This document shows positions 10,301 through 17,007 of a DNA stretch of 64,000 nt, piece after piece. The position numbers were made by a program, and so were the translations under genes. The notes under the pieces are model-generated. The model made no database searches. It had not been told where the DNA came from and saw nothing but the letters and a program-made list of their open reading frames with translations. The DNA is from a bacterium (GTDB taxonomy: Bacteria; Arandabacterota; Arandabacteria; Arandabacterales; Arandabacteraceae): contig JAOZOU010000010.1 of the NCBI GenBank assembly GCA_029933125.1, positions 1 to 64,000 on the forward strand. The letters run 5' to 3'. Each line of letters starts with the position of its first letter. Within the stretch, counting starts at the first letter, position 1.

Positions 10301-11754
10301 GTTGCATCGAAGAAGTTGGTCTCATCGATCGGTGAAGTCGAATAGCGGACATCATAATAGCTTGCTGTTCCGGTATAGCCATCGTCACCTGTCGCCGTCC
10401 AGGAAAGATCCATTGCATTTGAAGTCGCATTTGAAGCAGCAAGATCCGTAACGGCTGCAGGTGGGATGCTATCGGGCTCGGCAATGCAATTGAAGGCATT
10501 CAGTCTGCCTTCGGTTACGCACATTCCGACAAGATCAGGAACCGGATCGACTGAATTAAGGATCAGTGCCTTGACCTGGTCGACCGTCATGCCGGGGAAC
10601 CTACCCCAGATGAGGGCAGCCACACCTGAGACATGCGGGGTTGCCATTGACGTCCCGCTCAGGGAACCATAGGAAGCGCCAGGGAATGTGCTCACAATGG
10701 AGACACCAGGCGCACCGAGGTCGACTGTTGTCGGTCCCCAGTTACTGAAGCTCGCCAGCTCATCGTTGTGATCGGTTGCAGCGACGGAGACAACGTTCGG
10801 AACATCGTAACACGATGGATAGTGGGGCGAGACATCTGTATTGGCACTGCTGTTGCCAGCTGCACAGACAAAGAGCACACCGGCATCATAGGCCTGCTGA
10901 ATCGCATCACGCAAAGCCTCTGAATAGCCACCTCCACCCCAGCTGTTGCTCATCACTTTGATGCCGGGAATGGTTAGGGCATATTGGATCGACTGGATAG
11001 CACCGGAGGTATAGCCCGAACCTGCTGCACTCAGGAATTTCACCGGCATCATCTTGACAGTCCAGTTGACGCCAACCACACCAACACCATTGTTGCCAAC
11101 CGCACCTATTGTGCCAGCAACGTGAGTTCCGTGTCCGTTATCATCCATTGGATCGTTGTCGTTGTTGTAGAAGTCCCAGCCCCTGACGTCATCGACAAAA
11201 CCATTGCCATCGTCATCGATGCCGTTGTCAGGAATCTCGCCTGGATTGACCCACATGTTTGCAGCCAGATCAGGATGGGTGTAGTCAGAGCCGGTATCGA
11301 TTATGACAACAATTACATCGGATGATCCTGTGAAAACATCCCAGGCACGGACAGCATCGATGTCAGCTCCAGGGGTTCCACCTGTTTGACCAGTATTGTG
11401 CAAGCCGTAGAGCTGATCGAACATTGGATCATTCGGGATCTCAAGTGCCCTGAGCCGATAGTCGGGCTCGATGTACTCGATCTTCTCGTGCATCTGATAC
11501 TTCTGGACCGCATCCGGAACGTAGTAGTTGGTGACTTTCCAGACCTCGGCTCCGATGAGCTCAAGATTCTTCTCCGTTGTTGCGCCGAGGTCGTTCATGA
11601 TTGCAGTGCGCTCGCTGGGTGTGACGTCATCGCGGAACTTGACGATCACACGTCTTATAGCAAATTGCTCGCTAGGTTGAAATGCGAGTACTATGCTAGC
11701 GACGAGAACTACAGCAATCATTAATGTGGCTGTGAATGCTATACGTCTACGCAT
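4324..11754 (-). CDS. Secreted multi-module subtilisin-like (S8) protease with C-terminal sorting domain
   Basis: A 2476-residue protease. The start is set at 11754, where AGGAGG (11765-11770) precedes MRRRIAFTATLMIAVVL, a clear signal peptide; a longer frame to 11820 has no such site. A propeptide-like region (~25-110) is followed by the catalytic domain: Asp in DTGSDYTHPD (~152), His in NGHGTHVAG (~208) and Ser in GTSMATPHVSG (~365). All three triad residues are present. A fibronectin-III-like domain (~455-555) leads into repeated modules of ~430 residues, each pairing a beta-rich choice-of-anchor-like part (WDDL, FEVILYPNG, SATIGIQN) with an ASPM-SPD-2-Hydin-like part. The end is a FlgD-like sorting domain (VASGVYYYRINAGEWSETK). 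It should degrade protein outside the cell or on its surface. It has its own promoter and is not obviously in an operon. Confidence 0.93.
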   Translation of the reverse strand: MRRRIAFTATLMIAVVLVASIVLAFQPSEQFAIRRVIVKFRDDVTPSERTAIMNDLGATTEKNLELIGAEVWKVTNYYVPDAVQKYQMHEKIEYIEPDYRLRALEIPNDPMFDQLYGLHNTGQTGGTPGADIDAVRAWDVFTGSSDVIVVIIDTGSDYTHPDLAANMWVNPGEIPDNGIDDDGNGFVDDVRGWDFYNNDNDPMDDNGHGTHVAGTIGAVGNNGVGVVGVNWTVKMMPVKFLSAAGSGYTSGAIQSIQYALTIPGIKVMSNSWGGGGYSEALRDAIQQAYDAGVLFVCAAGNSSANTDVSPHYPSCYDVPNVVSVAATDHNDELASFSNWGPTTVDLGAPGVSIVSTFPGASYGSLSGTSMATPHVSGVAALIWGRFPGMTVDQVKALILNSVDPVPDLVGMCVTEGRLNAFNCIAEPDSIPPAAVTDLAASNATSNAMDLSWTATGDDGYTGTASYYDVRYSTSPIDETNFFDATEAVGEPDPGPSGTFETMTVAGLDFNTTYYFALKVLDEYGNYSPISNLVTGTTLGIPDIAVDPTSMTEELISGGASSQTLTVSNIGEGTLDFEVPQPTLILGSSVMGEYVEIGKGEEDTRTGGPVTEGQGGPDATGYRWIDSDELGGPVFDWVDITGVGTVISMSGDDQNTGPYPIGFDFEFYGNTFSEFRVCTNGFISFTSTSSQYSNQPLPNTGAPENLIAPFWDDLNFSGVNRCYYYNDGTRLIVEWVDVPHYGSGGPYTFEVILYPNGDILYQYLSMGEPTNSATIGTQNFTKDDGLQIAFNADYVHDSLAVKISKLPQWVTVTPTSGRVWGGGSMDLSVDFDATGLLGGYYDANIIIASNDPDEPTVVVPVELHVIGAPDIAVDPTSLDFGEIFIGATEERTFIVSNPGTDNLDITDITSDNPVFDANPKSFTLAPRAAQIVTATFSPTDPGPTSGTFTIYSNDPDEPTVTVDVAGTGLIPPEFSVTPDSLFADLMTGETDAQTITISNSGGSDFIFTASVEILTSSEVIQGDTTSYPKSEEELDPRTSGPQTEGSGGPDMFGYTWIDSDEPGGPAFNWVDITGVGTPVPGLDGDDENVGPIPIGFNFPFYGNTFDQLYVCTNGWLSFTSTRTSLSNYQLPNTSAPENLLAVWWDDLHFRYVERAYYYYDGTRFIIEFVDVERYSSYQPGVFTFEVILYPNGTIIYQYLSMEGYVTSATIGIQNDTRDDGLTVVYNAEYVHDNLAIKFSAAPEWLTVSPTSGTVPPGGSMDLTALFNAADMFGGDYDAVVHIDGNDPIVPRWDVPAHMHVTGAPDIAAEPDSLDFGTVFIGVSTLRQFTIFNEGTDVLTVTDIVPASPEYSVDVTSFTLEPMQQQLVTVSFSPTEVGDRSSTLTIQSDDPDEPTVVIPMTGYGLIAPDIAVTPESLADSLFVGEVSSHTVRVENTGGSDLNFDIGVSLGAEVVVDHTGDIPKGEEGPPGVPQTEGSGGPDNFGYRWVDSDEPGGPIFDWVDITSIGTLIPLDGDDDSYGPVDIGFNFPFYGNMFSSFYICTNGFISFTCDDDYYGNRELPSDYYRVCENMIAGWWDDLKIDAGDYRTYIYNDGTRCIIEFYEVRRLSSYDPGTFTFEIILYPSGKIVCQYLSMVGQIESATLGIQNATKDDGLTVVYNAPYMHDSLAVEIAFMPDWLSVNPTSGTIPAGSYLDLNVLFNATELFGGDYNGAINIISNDPDEGLVQVPAFLHVTGAPDIDVEPLALDFGPLYISLSETLQVTVANIGTDLLELTSLTLDNDQFSTDLTPFNLNPRETKVLDVVFAPTVAGPTSGTLTLFTNDEDEPEVYVTLTGEGVIPPECEIDPDTLHVAAMQGMVKTKTLRIMNTGGSDLIWSAGARQSATAVEQYDYLELGKEEEDPRPGILGSGGPDQFGYTWIDSDEPGGPVYDWVDISTVGTPIFGAYSDDRNYGPFPIGFTFPFYGNEFTEFRVCSNGWVSFTSTRTTYSNQPLPNSGYSVPENLLAVFWDDMVVDPDDGNEVYYYNDGTRLIIQYEVRRIAAFTPPFYSFEIILYPDGRIIYQYRTLGATLNSCTIGIQNATKDDGLTVVFNADYVHENLAILFSAAPAWLSVAPESGVIPAGGYQDLTVTCDATGLEEDLYEGLISITSNDLTDPVVECPVYLNVGYEDAEYVDFSPNTLNLDSNGRWVDALLGIPAGYDPNMVLGETMLVACGDSMVTPPERFEILGPDTAGIYSAHAKFDRAAVEAILPEGDSVEVWIAAEVDGMTYIAGRETIRVIRPRVNHPNGGEVFYEYDQMIVTWETPEGWDPDSYVVLFSPDGGETWQELASGVTGQSVIVDVPMVTTEQGLIRVFAMDGDEAVGYDTSDEFFTIAAPSGAGIGEEKPKVFALRQNAPNPFAGTTMIRFDLPKDCKVRLDVFDVRGRLIKTLVDGSLPADRYAIGWDGRDASGERVASGVYYYRINAGEWSETKTMVYVR
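5275..10140 (-). repeat. Three and a half ~1.29-kb coding repeats inside the subtilisin gene
   Basis: Module starts lie near 10140, 8840, 7540 and 6240, a period of about 1.29 kb. Each contains a GSGGPD..GY.WIDSDE segment, FYGN.F, VCTNG, YYYNDGTR, FEVILYPNG and a following DFG.....NDPDEPTV segment. The last unit lacks the Hydin-like half. Copies are clearly related but well diverged at protein level, so the expansion is not recent. Confidence 0.85.
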
Positions 11755-11975
11755 ACGAAATCCACCTCCTGAAAAGTTAAGGGGTAAAAGGGTCCGCAAC
11801 TCCATGTGGAGATTAATCATCTCCTCCCGTCACTTGGTCTCACGAGAGACCTTTATATAAAAAAACCGGCAAGGTCAGACAGAGGCCTGCGCAGAGACAT
11901 GAGAAAAATTGCGATAGTCGTACTGCGTATCCTGCCCGGACTCACCAGTCTTGCTCCCCCGCTAGATGCATTGTC
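11755..11975 (-). other. 5' leader of the subtilisin gene
   Basis: About 215 nt of untranslated leader between the promoter and the ATG. It contains a 6-bp hairpin GGTCTC-TCGT-GAGACC (around 11839-11854) preceded on the transcript by a TTTTTTTATATAAA tract. It could affect mRNA stability or control; no known riboswitch class is recognised. Confidence 0.4.
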
Positions 11976-12004
11976 ATTCTAGCACAGACTTGATCAGAAG
12001 TCAA
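11976..12004 (-). promoter_or_regulatory. Sigma-70-type promoter of the subtilisin gene
   Basis: On the minus strand TTGACT (11999-12004), 17 nt, TAGAAT (11976-11981). The -10 is preceded by TGTGC, an extended -10 context that recurs at the 12387 and 23421 promoters. Confidence 0.7.
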
Positions 12005-12173
12005 GATTAAACTCGATGGAGGGGGGAATGGGTGGGGACATGGTGACCCCCCTGGGGTGGTTAGAATTGGGTGTCTGGTCGTTTTGGGGGCAGGAGAGTT
12101 AGAGGGAGAATCAATCTATATAGCATCAAACGCACACTGTCACCCCTATGGTGCGGATGCCTTTGCGGCTAAA
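12005..12173. other. G-rich spacer
   Basis: Between the subtilisin promoter and the repeat copy. It contains GGAGGGGGGAATGGGTGGGG (from ~12016), a possible G-quadruplex on the plus strand, then GGTGACCCCCC. On the minus strand the same bases give a GGGG...CCCC hairpin that could end the micro-gene transcript. Confidence 0.4.
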
Positions 12174-12400
12174 CACCAACTCCTGTATCAGTCTCGGGTG
12201 AGCCGATTGGATATCCGCCTCAAACGGCCTGACACTTCGCCTATTGATATTCGTCCGGATCACCGTAGATTACGATGAAGACAAGCCACTTGATCAACTC
12301 ATTGATGAGGTAGCCAAACATATAGCCTCACCTCCTTCTCAAGCCAGCTCTGCCTGAGCAACCTCAGGCTCAATACCCACGCTTAGCTTCTAGCACATAT
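12174..12400. repeat. Long interspersed repeat, copy 1
   Basis: 227 bp matching 23652-23877 with 13 differences, one of them a 1-nt gap. A central block of about 123 nt (12241-12363) is identical in both copies; the differences crowd into the flanks. No transposase, terminal inverted repeats or target-site duplication is visible, so this is not an obvious insertion sequence. The invariant block holds a micro-ORF and its ribosome binding site. Confidence 0.9.
12241..12321 (-). CDS. 26-residue hydrophobic micro-protein, copy 1
   Basis: The ORF runs from ATG (12321) to TAG and encodes MFGYLINELIKWLVFIVIYG followed by DPDEYQ: one likely membrane helix and an acidic tail. Its ribosome binding site is AAGGAGGTGA, 6 nt before the ATG, an almost complete match to the anti-Shine-Dalgarno sequence. 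ORF and site are identical in the second repeat copy although the flanks have diverged. I do not recognise the family; a small membrane regulator or type-I-toxin-like peptide would fit the size and composition. The opposite strand is also open, so coding on this strand rests on the start signal and the conservation. Confidence 0.6.
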   Translation of the reverse strand: MFGYLINELIKWLVFIVIYGDPDEYQ

Positions 12401-12416
12401 TCGCTGGTGGCGTCAA
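12387..12416 (-). promoter_or_regulatory. Possible promoter of the micro-gene
   Basis: TTGACG (12411-12416), 18 nt, TAGAAG (12387-12392), with TGTGC just before the -10. The transcript would begin ~60 nt before the micro-ORF. The -10 hexamer has a poor last base. Confidence 0.4.
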
Positions 12417-12497
12417 GGCATATGTTCTTTTCTTCTCTTCTGCGGCAATACAACCTGTTTAGTCTGGTTTTAGACGTCATTACCCAGATGGATACTC

Positions 12498-13742
12498 TCA
12501 TCTTTCCACTATTAGCTTTCGAGAGATTGATGTCACCTCAGTATTGAGTCTTACGAAATACATCCCTGGTGCCACCCTGTTTCCGCTGGATGCCCTTAGA
12601 GACCAGATGAGGGTATGCCAGCCAGGCTCGTAGGTCTCCTCAGAGATTGTCGTGACACATCTACCTGCTACATCGTATATCTTCACCGAGACAGCCTGCC
12701 TGTGTGGCAGAGCAAACCTGATAGCCGCTGTCCCTATTGCAGGGTTGGGACCGATAGATAGCGCAGGGACCTCAGGCACTTTCTTCTTCTCAACACCGGA
12801 GGTGCAGGTACCTGGTATAGACACAGGCCAGCCCAGATAGAAGAGGGTCCTGAGGTAGCTTCTCATTCCAGGATATTGCTGCCAGCAGGCACGTTTAGTG
12901 AGCCAGAAGCAATCAAGCAAGTCATGTGCCTCTCCACTGAAGAGCCATGAGGTGAATTCTCGGGCAAACAGCCTGTGCCAACTACTCCAGTTGCCTCTGC
13001 CAGTTGATATCCAGGCAACAGCTGCTGGCTTCATGGGATCATTACAGAGAAACATCTCCGCCAGTATAGGATCATAAACAGGGTTGTCCCTGTCGAAATC
13101 TGCCATGTCACAGCCAGGACCAAAGAAGACAAAGGGGCGCGGACCAGCCTCTGTGAGCCAGTCCATGTTCCAGACAGGGAAATCGACCTTTTGAATGTAG
13201 TCACCGCCGATGCGTGATCTGTTGGATATGGCGCCAGTGTTTACAACGATATCAACACCCTCATTGAGCGAGTCAGCCATAGCCAATTCACGCTCCAGGC
13301 GCAGTGGCTCATCACTTTCCTTCATAAAGCGTATCTGATAGCCGTTTGCACTAAACTCTGCCATGAGATCCTGCATCAACTCAGGCAAGCCTGCCGGACT
13401 TATGCCCTGCCACTCCACATCACCGAGTGTGAAGACTGCTCTATGGGTAGGCTCAGAGGCTACCTTGTTGAGGTAGTTCTCCACAGCAAGGGCTATCTTT
13501 GTGGCACTCGTCACAGGTAGGCGTGCAAGTTGCATATCTGCAAGCCCGTCCTGGTCGAAGTCGGCTGCTTCATCCTCTGTAGGACACCAGGTTGGGTCAG
13601 GATCGAAAAAGCATGCACCTGTCGGGTCGGTGAAATAGCCCAGATCCACCTGGTTCTTCTCCGGCTCTCCACCTTCGTTCGCATCACCAACTATGAGCAC
13701 TCTCGGATAAGACTCACCCAGCGAGTCTGCCACTTCCTTCAC
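12498..13742 (-). CDS. C25 (gingipain-like) protease, C-terminal part with sorting domain
   Basis: This frame is in phase with the ORF at 13767-15332 and separated from it only by a TGA (13767-13769). The first possible start after the stop is a GTG at 13742 without a good ribosome binding site, so it is probably the second part of one 944-codon gene. It shows the alpha/beta core of peptidase family C25 (VLIVGDANEGG, LARLPVTSA, ADFDQDGLAD, FFGPGCDMADFD) and ends in a FlgD-like sorting domain (PNPAIGTAAIRFAL to RKLIVER). Translated alone it would have no signal peptide. It is last in the leftward operon from the sigma-54 promoter at 16993. Confidence 0.75.
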   Translation of the reverse strand: MKEVADSLGESYPRVLIVGDANEGGEPEKNQVDLGYFTDPTGACFFDPDPTWCPTEDEAADFDQDGLADMQLARLPVTSATKIALAVENYLNKVASEPTHRAVFTLGDVEWQGISPAGLPELMQDLMAEFSANGYQIRFMKESDEPLRLERELAMADSLNEGVDIVVNTGAISNRSRIGGDYIQKVDFPVWNMDWLTEAGPRPFVFFGPGCDMADFDRDNPVYDPILAEMFLCNDPMKPAAVAWISTGRGNWSSWHRLFAREFTSWLFSGEAHDLLDCFWLTKRACWQQYPGMRSYLRTLFYLGWPVSIPGTCTSGVEKKKVPEVPALSIGPNPAIGTAAIRFALPHRQAVSVKIYDVAGRCVTTISEETYEPGWHTLIWSLRASSGNRVAPGMYFVRLNTEVTSISRKLIVER

Positions 13743-13769
13743 GCCGTGAAGGATCTCCCACAGGTCTCA
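13735..13769 (-). other. In-frame TGA followed by a SECIS-like hairpin
   Basis: TGA at 13767-13769 sits in the middle of the C25 frame (CAT TGA GAC). Fourteen nt later begins a perfect 8-bp stem, TCCTTCAC-GGC-GTGAAGGA (13753-13735). Its loop starts with G, 22 nt after the TGA. As I recall the published bacterial SECIS consensus, loop distance and a leading G both fit. A CGA-to-TGA nonsense mutation is the simpler explanation. Confidence 0.35.
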
Positions 13770-15332
13770 ATGGTAACTTGAGGTAGCATATATGGTGTCA
13801 ACCTCAAGCCCTTGTGACTCAAGATAACCGACTGCAGGCATACATGCAGCAATGAGACTATCAGGTCCGTAGAATATCCAGTCAGGCACATGTGTTGATC
13901 TTGTCAACCGTCGAGACTGCCTACATTGAGCAGGTTGTCTCGGCTTGAGTCTCAAGTTTTGGTAATAGCCCGGCAAGATCTTCTTCGCCACTTTGGCAAT
14001 CGGTGGCTCCTCCATGAGCACCTCAATGGGCATGGCTGGCAACCTTGCACCAGTAGCCTCTATCTCAACAACACGGTAGAGGCTATAGCCACCAGGTACG
14101 GTGATCTCGTAGAGGCTCGGCACGACAGCCTCACCTTTCTTGAGTTGAGCCAACTTGTGCCAGGTACCTCCTTCGAAACCCTGAACCTCGTAGCCCCACG
14201 TGCCCACCTCAGCCTCAACATGCCAGCCTACCTTAACATCAGAACCATCCCTGTATGCCCACATAGAGCCATAGCGGGCTGCTATGTCGGAGTCATAGCG
14301 GATGCCGTAGTCATCGCCATTGGGACCTACGCCGTCTGTGCCAGGAGGATTCCGGTTGCCATCAAGCGGGATTCCACCTTGGCTTATGGCACTGTAGGCA
14401 TCAACGCTGAGGTAACCAGGACCCGGACCAACGGCCTTTATGTGGAAGTTGATTATGTCGTAGTCACCATCGGTGCCCCAGTTGATGTCTTCAAGGGAGA
14501 AGACCGTGTCGTCAGCCTTGAGGATCTGCTCTGGGTTGATGTTTGTATCCATCCCAGTATCAAACCTTATCCAGCCATCGATACCCGTGCTACCAACAAT
14601 TGTGTCCTTAGGAGGATAGAACTCATCAACAGTCGGGGATAGCACCGTGTTGCCATTGCCCCAATGTGAAAGTAACAACCCTCCCAATGCACCATCCACA
14701 TACCTGCTCGCCTTCCCCTCATAGCCATTCAGCCGACTCCAGAAAAACTCCGCATCACCTCTCATCTGACCAAACGTCGGACTACCACTGTAGCCTATGA
14801 CCTCCCTCGCTCCATCCCACGCCGCCCAGTAGTCATGACTATGACAAGTTGCATTGTAGACTATCGACTCATTAGACTCAAAACACCTCGATATCAGCAA
14901 ACTCATAGCACCTATGTGATACATACGCCCCTGAGGCGTCGCTGCATCCGACTTGTATATCTCGAAGCTATCGTAGCCATGTGCCAAATAATAGTCATAC
15001 GCCGAATCTCGCTGCGCCTCCTCCGCAAATACCTCAACCGCAGGTCCAGCACTGCTACCATGGGAGGCTATACCGAAGATGCCCGTGCTGTAAGTGAGAT
15101 GCCAGACAAAGTCATCAAGGGTGACATGGTCATACTCGGTCTCTATCAGAGGAACAATCCAGTAGCCCTGTTTCTTGCAAACGCTCTGAAGACTATCAAG
15201 GACAGTCATATCCATTCCCAGAGCATAAGGCTCTATCCTGCAGCCATCGGTTGAGATAGGAGTCTCATAGATTGCGTAGGCATACGGGGTGGCTATGAAG
15301 AGGGCCAACAAGTAGGTGATACCTGTTCTCAT
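13767..15332 (-). CDS. Secreted C25-like cysteine protease, N-terminal part
   Basis: 521 codons before the TGA. A signal peptide (MRTGITYLLALFIATPYAYA) is followed by a caspase/gingipain-like region with a candidate catalytic His in GIFGIASHGSS and Cys in YNATCHSHDYW. A beta-rich insert (~250-350) follows, part of which is duplicated at 16199-16410. The frame then enters a second C25-type fold (WIFYGPDSLIAA) and is cut by TGA at codon 522; downstream sequence continues the fold in the same frame. The start overlaps the upstream gene by 4 nt (ATGA), which suggests translational coupling. It is either an inactivated gene, a read-through or selenocysteine gene, or two split proteins; I favour a recent nonsense change. 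Confidence 0.78.
   Translation of the reverse strand: MRTGITYLLALFIATPYAYAIYETPISTDGCRIEPYALGMDMTVLDSLQSVCKKQGYWIVPLIETEYDHVTLDDFVWHLTYSTGIFGIASHGSSAGPAVEVFAEEAQRDSAYDYYLAHGYDSFEIYKSDAATPQGRMYHIGAMSLLISRCFESNESIVYNATCHSHDYWAAWDGAREVIGYSGSPTFGQMRGDAEFFWSRLNGYEGKASRYVDGALGGLLLSHWGNGNTVLSPTVDEFYPPKDTIVGSTGIDGWIRFDTGMDTNINPEQILKADDTVFSLEDINWGTDGDYDIINFHIKAVGPGPGYLSVDAYSAISQGGIPLDGNRNPPGTDGVGPNGDDYGIRYDSDIAARYGSMWAYRDGSDVKVGWHVEAEVGTWGYEVQGFEGGTWHKLAQLKKGEAVVPSLYEITVPGGYSLYRVVEIEATGARLPAMPIEVLMEEPPIAKVAKKILPGYYQNLRLKPRQPAQCRQSRRLTRSTHVPDWIFYGPDSLIAACMPAVGYLESQGLEVDTIYATSSYH
14369..14580 (-). repeat. Source copy of a 212-bp intragenic duplication
   Basis: This part of the C25 gene aligns without gaps to 16199-16410, with 11 mismatches in 212 positions, at an offset of exactly 1830 bp. 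Confidence 0.95.
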
Positions 15333-16081
15333 TGCTTCTCACCTCTTTTCTTCAGAGCACGAGGGTTGATGAGTTCCTCGAGTCTTCCAGGTGGAGCATG
15401 CAAGGCTCTTTCATCCTCCTCTGATGCCCGCTCTTGTTCTTTCACTTTCTCTATCAGGGCTTCCACCTTGGCAAGATCCCGTGCGGGGACAGACAGGCAG
15501 AACTTCGAGCCCCGGATCTCTATCCCACCCATATTAAGAAGGGTTGTCATCAGTTTTGCCTCTCCTCTTAGTCTCTCCACAAAGGGTTGTGGGGGTGGAA
15601 TGACCGAGTGCGGAATCAGTACCTCCACCGGAGGATGCCTGTCGTAACTCTTCCAAACCAGTAACCTCCCCTCGATAACCCGAGCACTATCTATCCTCTC
15701 GAAAGTCTCATACAACTCTGCAGCCCTAGAAAGAATCGAATCGTAACTTACCTCTTGCTCCAACAGCGGAACAATAGCTCTGTAAACACTATCGTGCATG
15801 GCATCAGCCAGACTGTCTTGCTTGCTCTTTGGCTTGGGCTGAGCCTTACCCATGAAGTAGTAATCATTGACCCAGAGAGTGTCATCGTAGATCGTGAAGA
15901 CAAAGGGCGGCTCAAGACGATTCCCAAACAGATACAATATCCCCCTTGTCGCCACAGCCACTGTCTCCGGCTCTGCCACCGAAGTACTCTCAGGCTGAGT
16001 ATGTGTCTCATTGCCTTCAGCAAGCCCCTGGCTAGAACCAACCAGGGTTGCTATTAGTGCTACGAACAATAACGCTCTCAT
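15329..16081 (-). CDS. Secreted protein of unknown function
   Basis: A 250-residue protein with a signal peptide (MRALLFVALIATLVGSSQGLA), a low-complexity Thr/Ser/Glu stretch, and a charged helical C-terminus (~205-250) with likely coiled-coil character. The start is firm: TAAGGAGGTGA lies 6 nt before the ATG. It starts 2 nt after the stop of the upstream fragment ORF and overlaps the C25 gene by 4 nt, so it belongs to that operon and could be a chaperone, inhibitor or partner of the protease. No family is recognised. Confidence 0.8.
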   Translation of the reverse strand: MRALLFVALIATLVGSSQGLAEGNETHTQPESTSVAEPETVAVATRGILYLFGNRLEPPFVFTIYDDTLWVNDYYFMGKAQPKPKSKQDSLADAMHDSVYRAIVPLLEQEVSYDSILSRAAELYETFERIDSARVIEGRLLVWKSYDRHPPVEVLIPHSVIPPPQPFVERLRGEAKLMTTLLNMGGIEIRGSKFCLSVPARDLAKVEALIEKVKEQERASEEDERALHAPPGRLEELINPRALKKRGEKQ

Positions 16082-16082
16082 A

Positions 16083-16544
16083 CTAAATCACCTCCTTAGG
16101 TAATATACGACAGGGGGTGTCTATCGATATGATACTCATCTTGATTCCTTTGGTACTACTGTTCAGAAGGGGATAGTTATCCAGAGGGGCAAGTATGAGG
16201 ATTCCACCCTGGCTTATGGCACTGTAGGCATCAACGCTGAGGTAGCCAGGACCCGGACCAATAGCGCTTATGTGGAAGTTGATTATGTCGTAGTCACCAT
16301 CGGTGCCCCAGTTGATGTCTTTAAGGGAGAAGACCGTGTTGTCAGCCTTGAGGATCTGCTCTGAGTTGATGTTTGTATCCATCCGAGTATCAAATCTTAT
16401 CCAGCCATCGACACGAGCACTGTCAATGACGGTATATTCAGTGGGATAGAGAGCCTCAAGTGTTAGGCTGATATCACACCAGGGCATGCTGCCGTCTGTT
16501 ACGTCATACTGTGTTCTATCTTCCGAGCACATCCGTCTCTCCAT
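16083..16544 (-). pseudogene. ORF built around a copied fragment of the C25 gene
   Basis: About 153 codons. Residues ~45-118 repeat the middle of the downstream C25 protein (DGWIRFDT.MDTNIN, SVDAYSAISQGGI), and the DNA match is 95%. The N-terminal ~45 residues resemble the C25 protein only loosely (YPTEYTVIDSARVDGWIRFD against YPPKDTIVGSTGIDGWIRFD) and the C-terminus is unrelated. There is no signal peptide and only a weak AAAGG site before ATG 16544. It may be a relic left by duplication or gene conversion. It stays open and in the operon, so some product is possible. Confidence 0.5.
16199..16410 (-). repeat. Second copy of the 212-bp duplication
   Basis: Partner of 14369-14580. The match stops abruptly on both sides inside coding sequence, as expected for a partial-gene duplication. 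Confidence 0.95.
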
Positions 16545-16574
16545 CACGCCTTTTGTGAACCCGGGGAGGCCTCT

Positions 16575-16928
16575 TTAGCCTTCATTCTTATCAGGACAAT
16601 TCTCTGGACAACACCTTCGGATACAGCCACCTGCAAAGCAGATCTTCAGTTCTCCCCAGGTGCAGTCTCGAGTCACTCTTTTGGTATCTTGGTGGGTGCA
16701 TATTCGGACCGCATCCTGATAGGGCACACCCAAGACAAGGAAGTCTTGGACAGTTGGGACATAGTCATCAGGCCAGATATCAGCTCTTACCACAACACCT
16801 GGTGCCAACTGGATCATCTCGACTTGTCCATATTGGATATGCATATCGTAGAGACTTGCGATGGGCTGAGCAAGCAGTGAAAAAGGCAAAAGCAATGTGA
16901 CAACCAGTAGGATAGACGCCCTATGCAT
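16575..16928 (-). CDS. Small secreted cysteine-rich peptide (7 Cys)
   Basis: A 117-residue product, the first gene after the sigma-54 promoter. The signal peptide is MHRASILLVVTLLLPFSLLA. The last ~45 residues carry seven cysteines (RICTHQ, RDCTWG, KICFAGGC, RRCCPENC), a pattern of disulfide-stabilised secreted peptides. GGGGGTGA precedes the ATG. I recognise no family. Position and composition resemble the other small secreted genes at 19812-20216 and 17869-18024. It may be a signal, an effector or a substrate of the downstream protease; this is inference. Confidence 0.75.
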   Translation of the reverse strand: MHRASILLVVTLLLPFSLLAQPIASLYDMHIQYGQVEMIQLAPGVVVRADIWPDDYVPTVQDFLVLGVPYQDAVRICTHQDTKRVTRDCTWGELKICFAGGCIRRCCPENCPDKNEG

Positions 16929-16992
16929 CTAGCTCACCCCCTTGAAGCCAGACGCGGCATGCCCCGGGTTCACACGGCACCAGTAGAGAGGA

Positions 16993-17007
16993 GCATGAAG
17001 TGTGCCA
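16993..17007 (-). promoter_or_regulatory. Sigma-54 promoter (copy B operon)
   Basis: On the minus strand TGGCAC (-24) and ATGC (-12) keep the diagnostic GG-N10-GC spacing: TGGCAC-ACTTC-ATGC. Transcription would start near 16981, about 53 nt before the 16928 start codon. Three palindromes lie ~140 bp upstream and a sigma-54 activator gene is in the same region. Confidence 0.75.

Noticed and set aside
12057-12278. Plus-strand frames through the interspersed repeat (12057-12278 and 23640-23834)
   Set aside because: They do not keep a common start or phase in the two copies because of a 1-nt gap. The minus-strand micro-ORF has the strong start signal.
13926-14642. 238-codon plus-strand frame opposite the C25 gene
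   Set aside because: Antisense to clear coding sequence with C25 motifs; no start signal.
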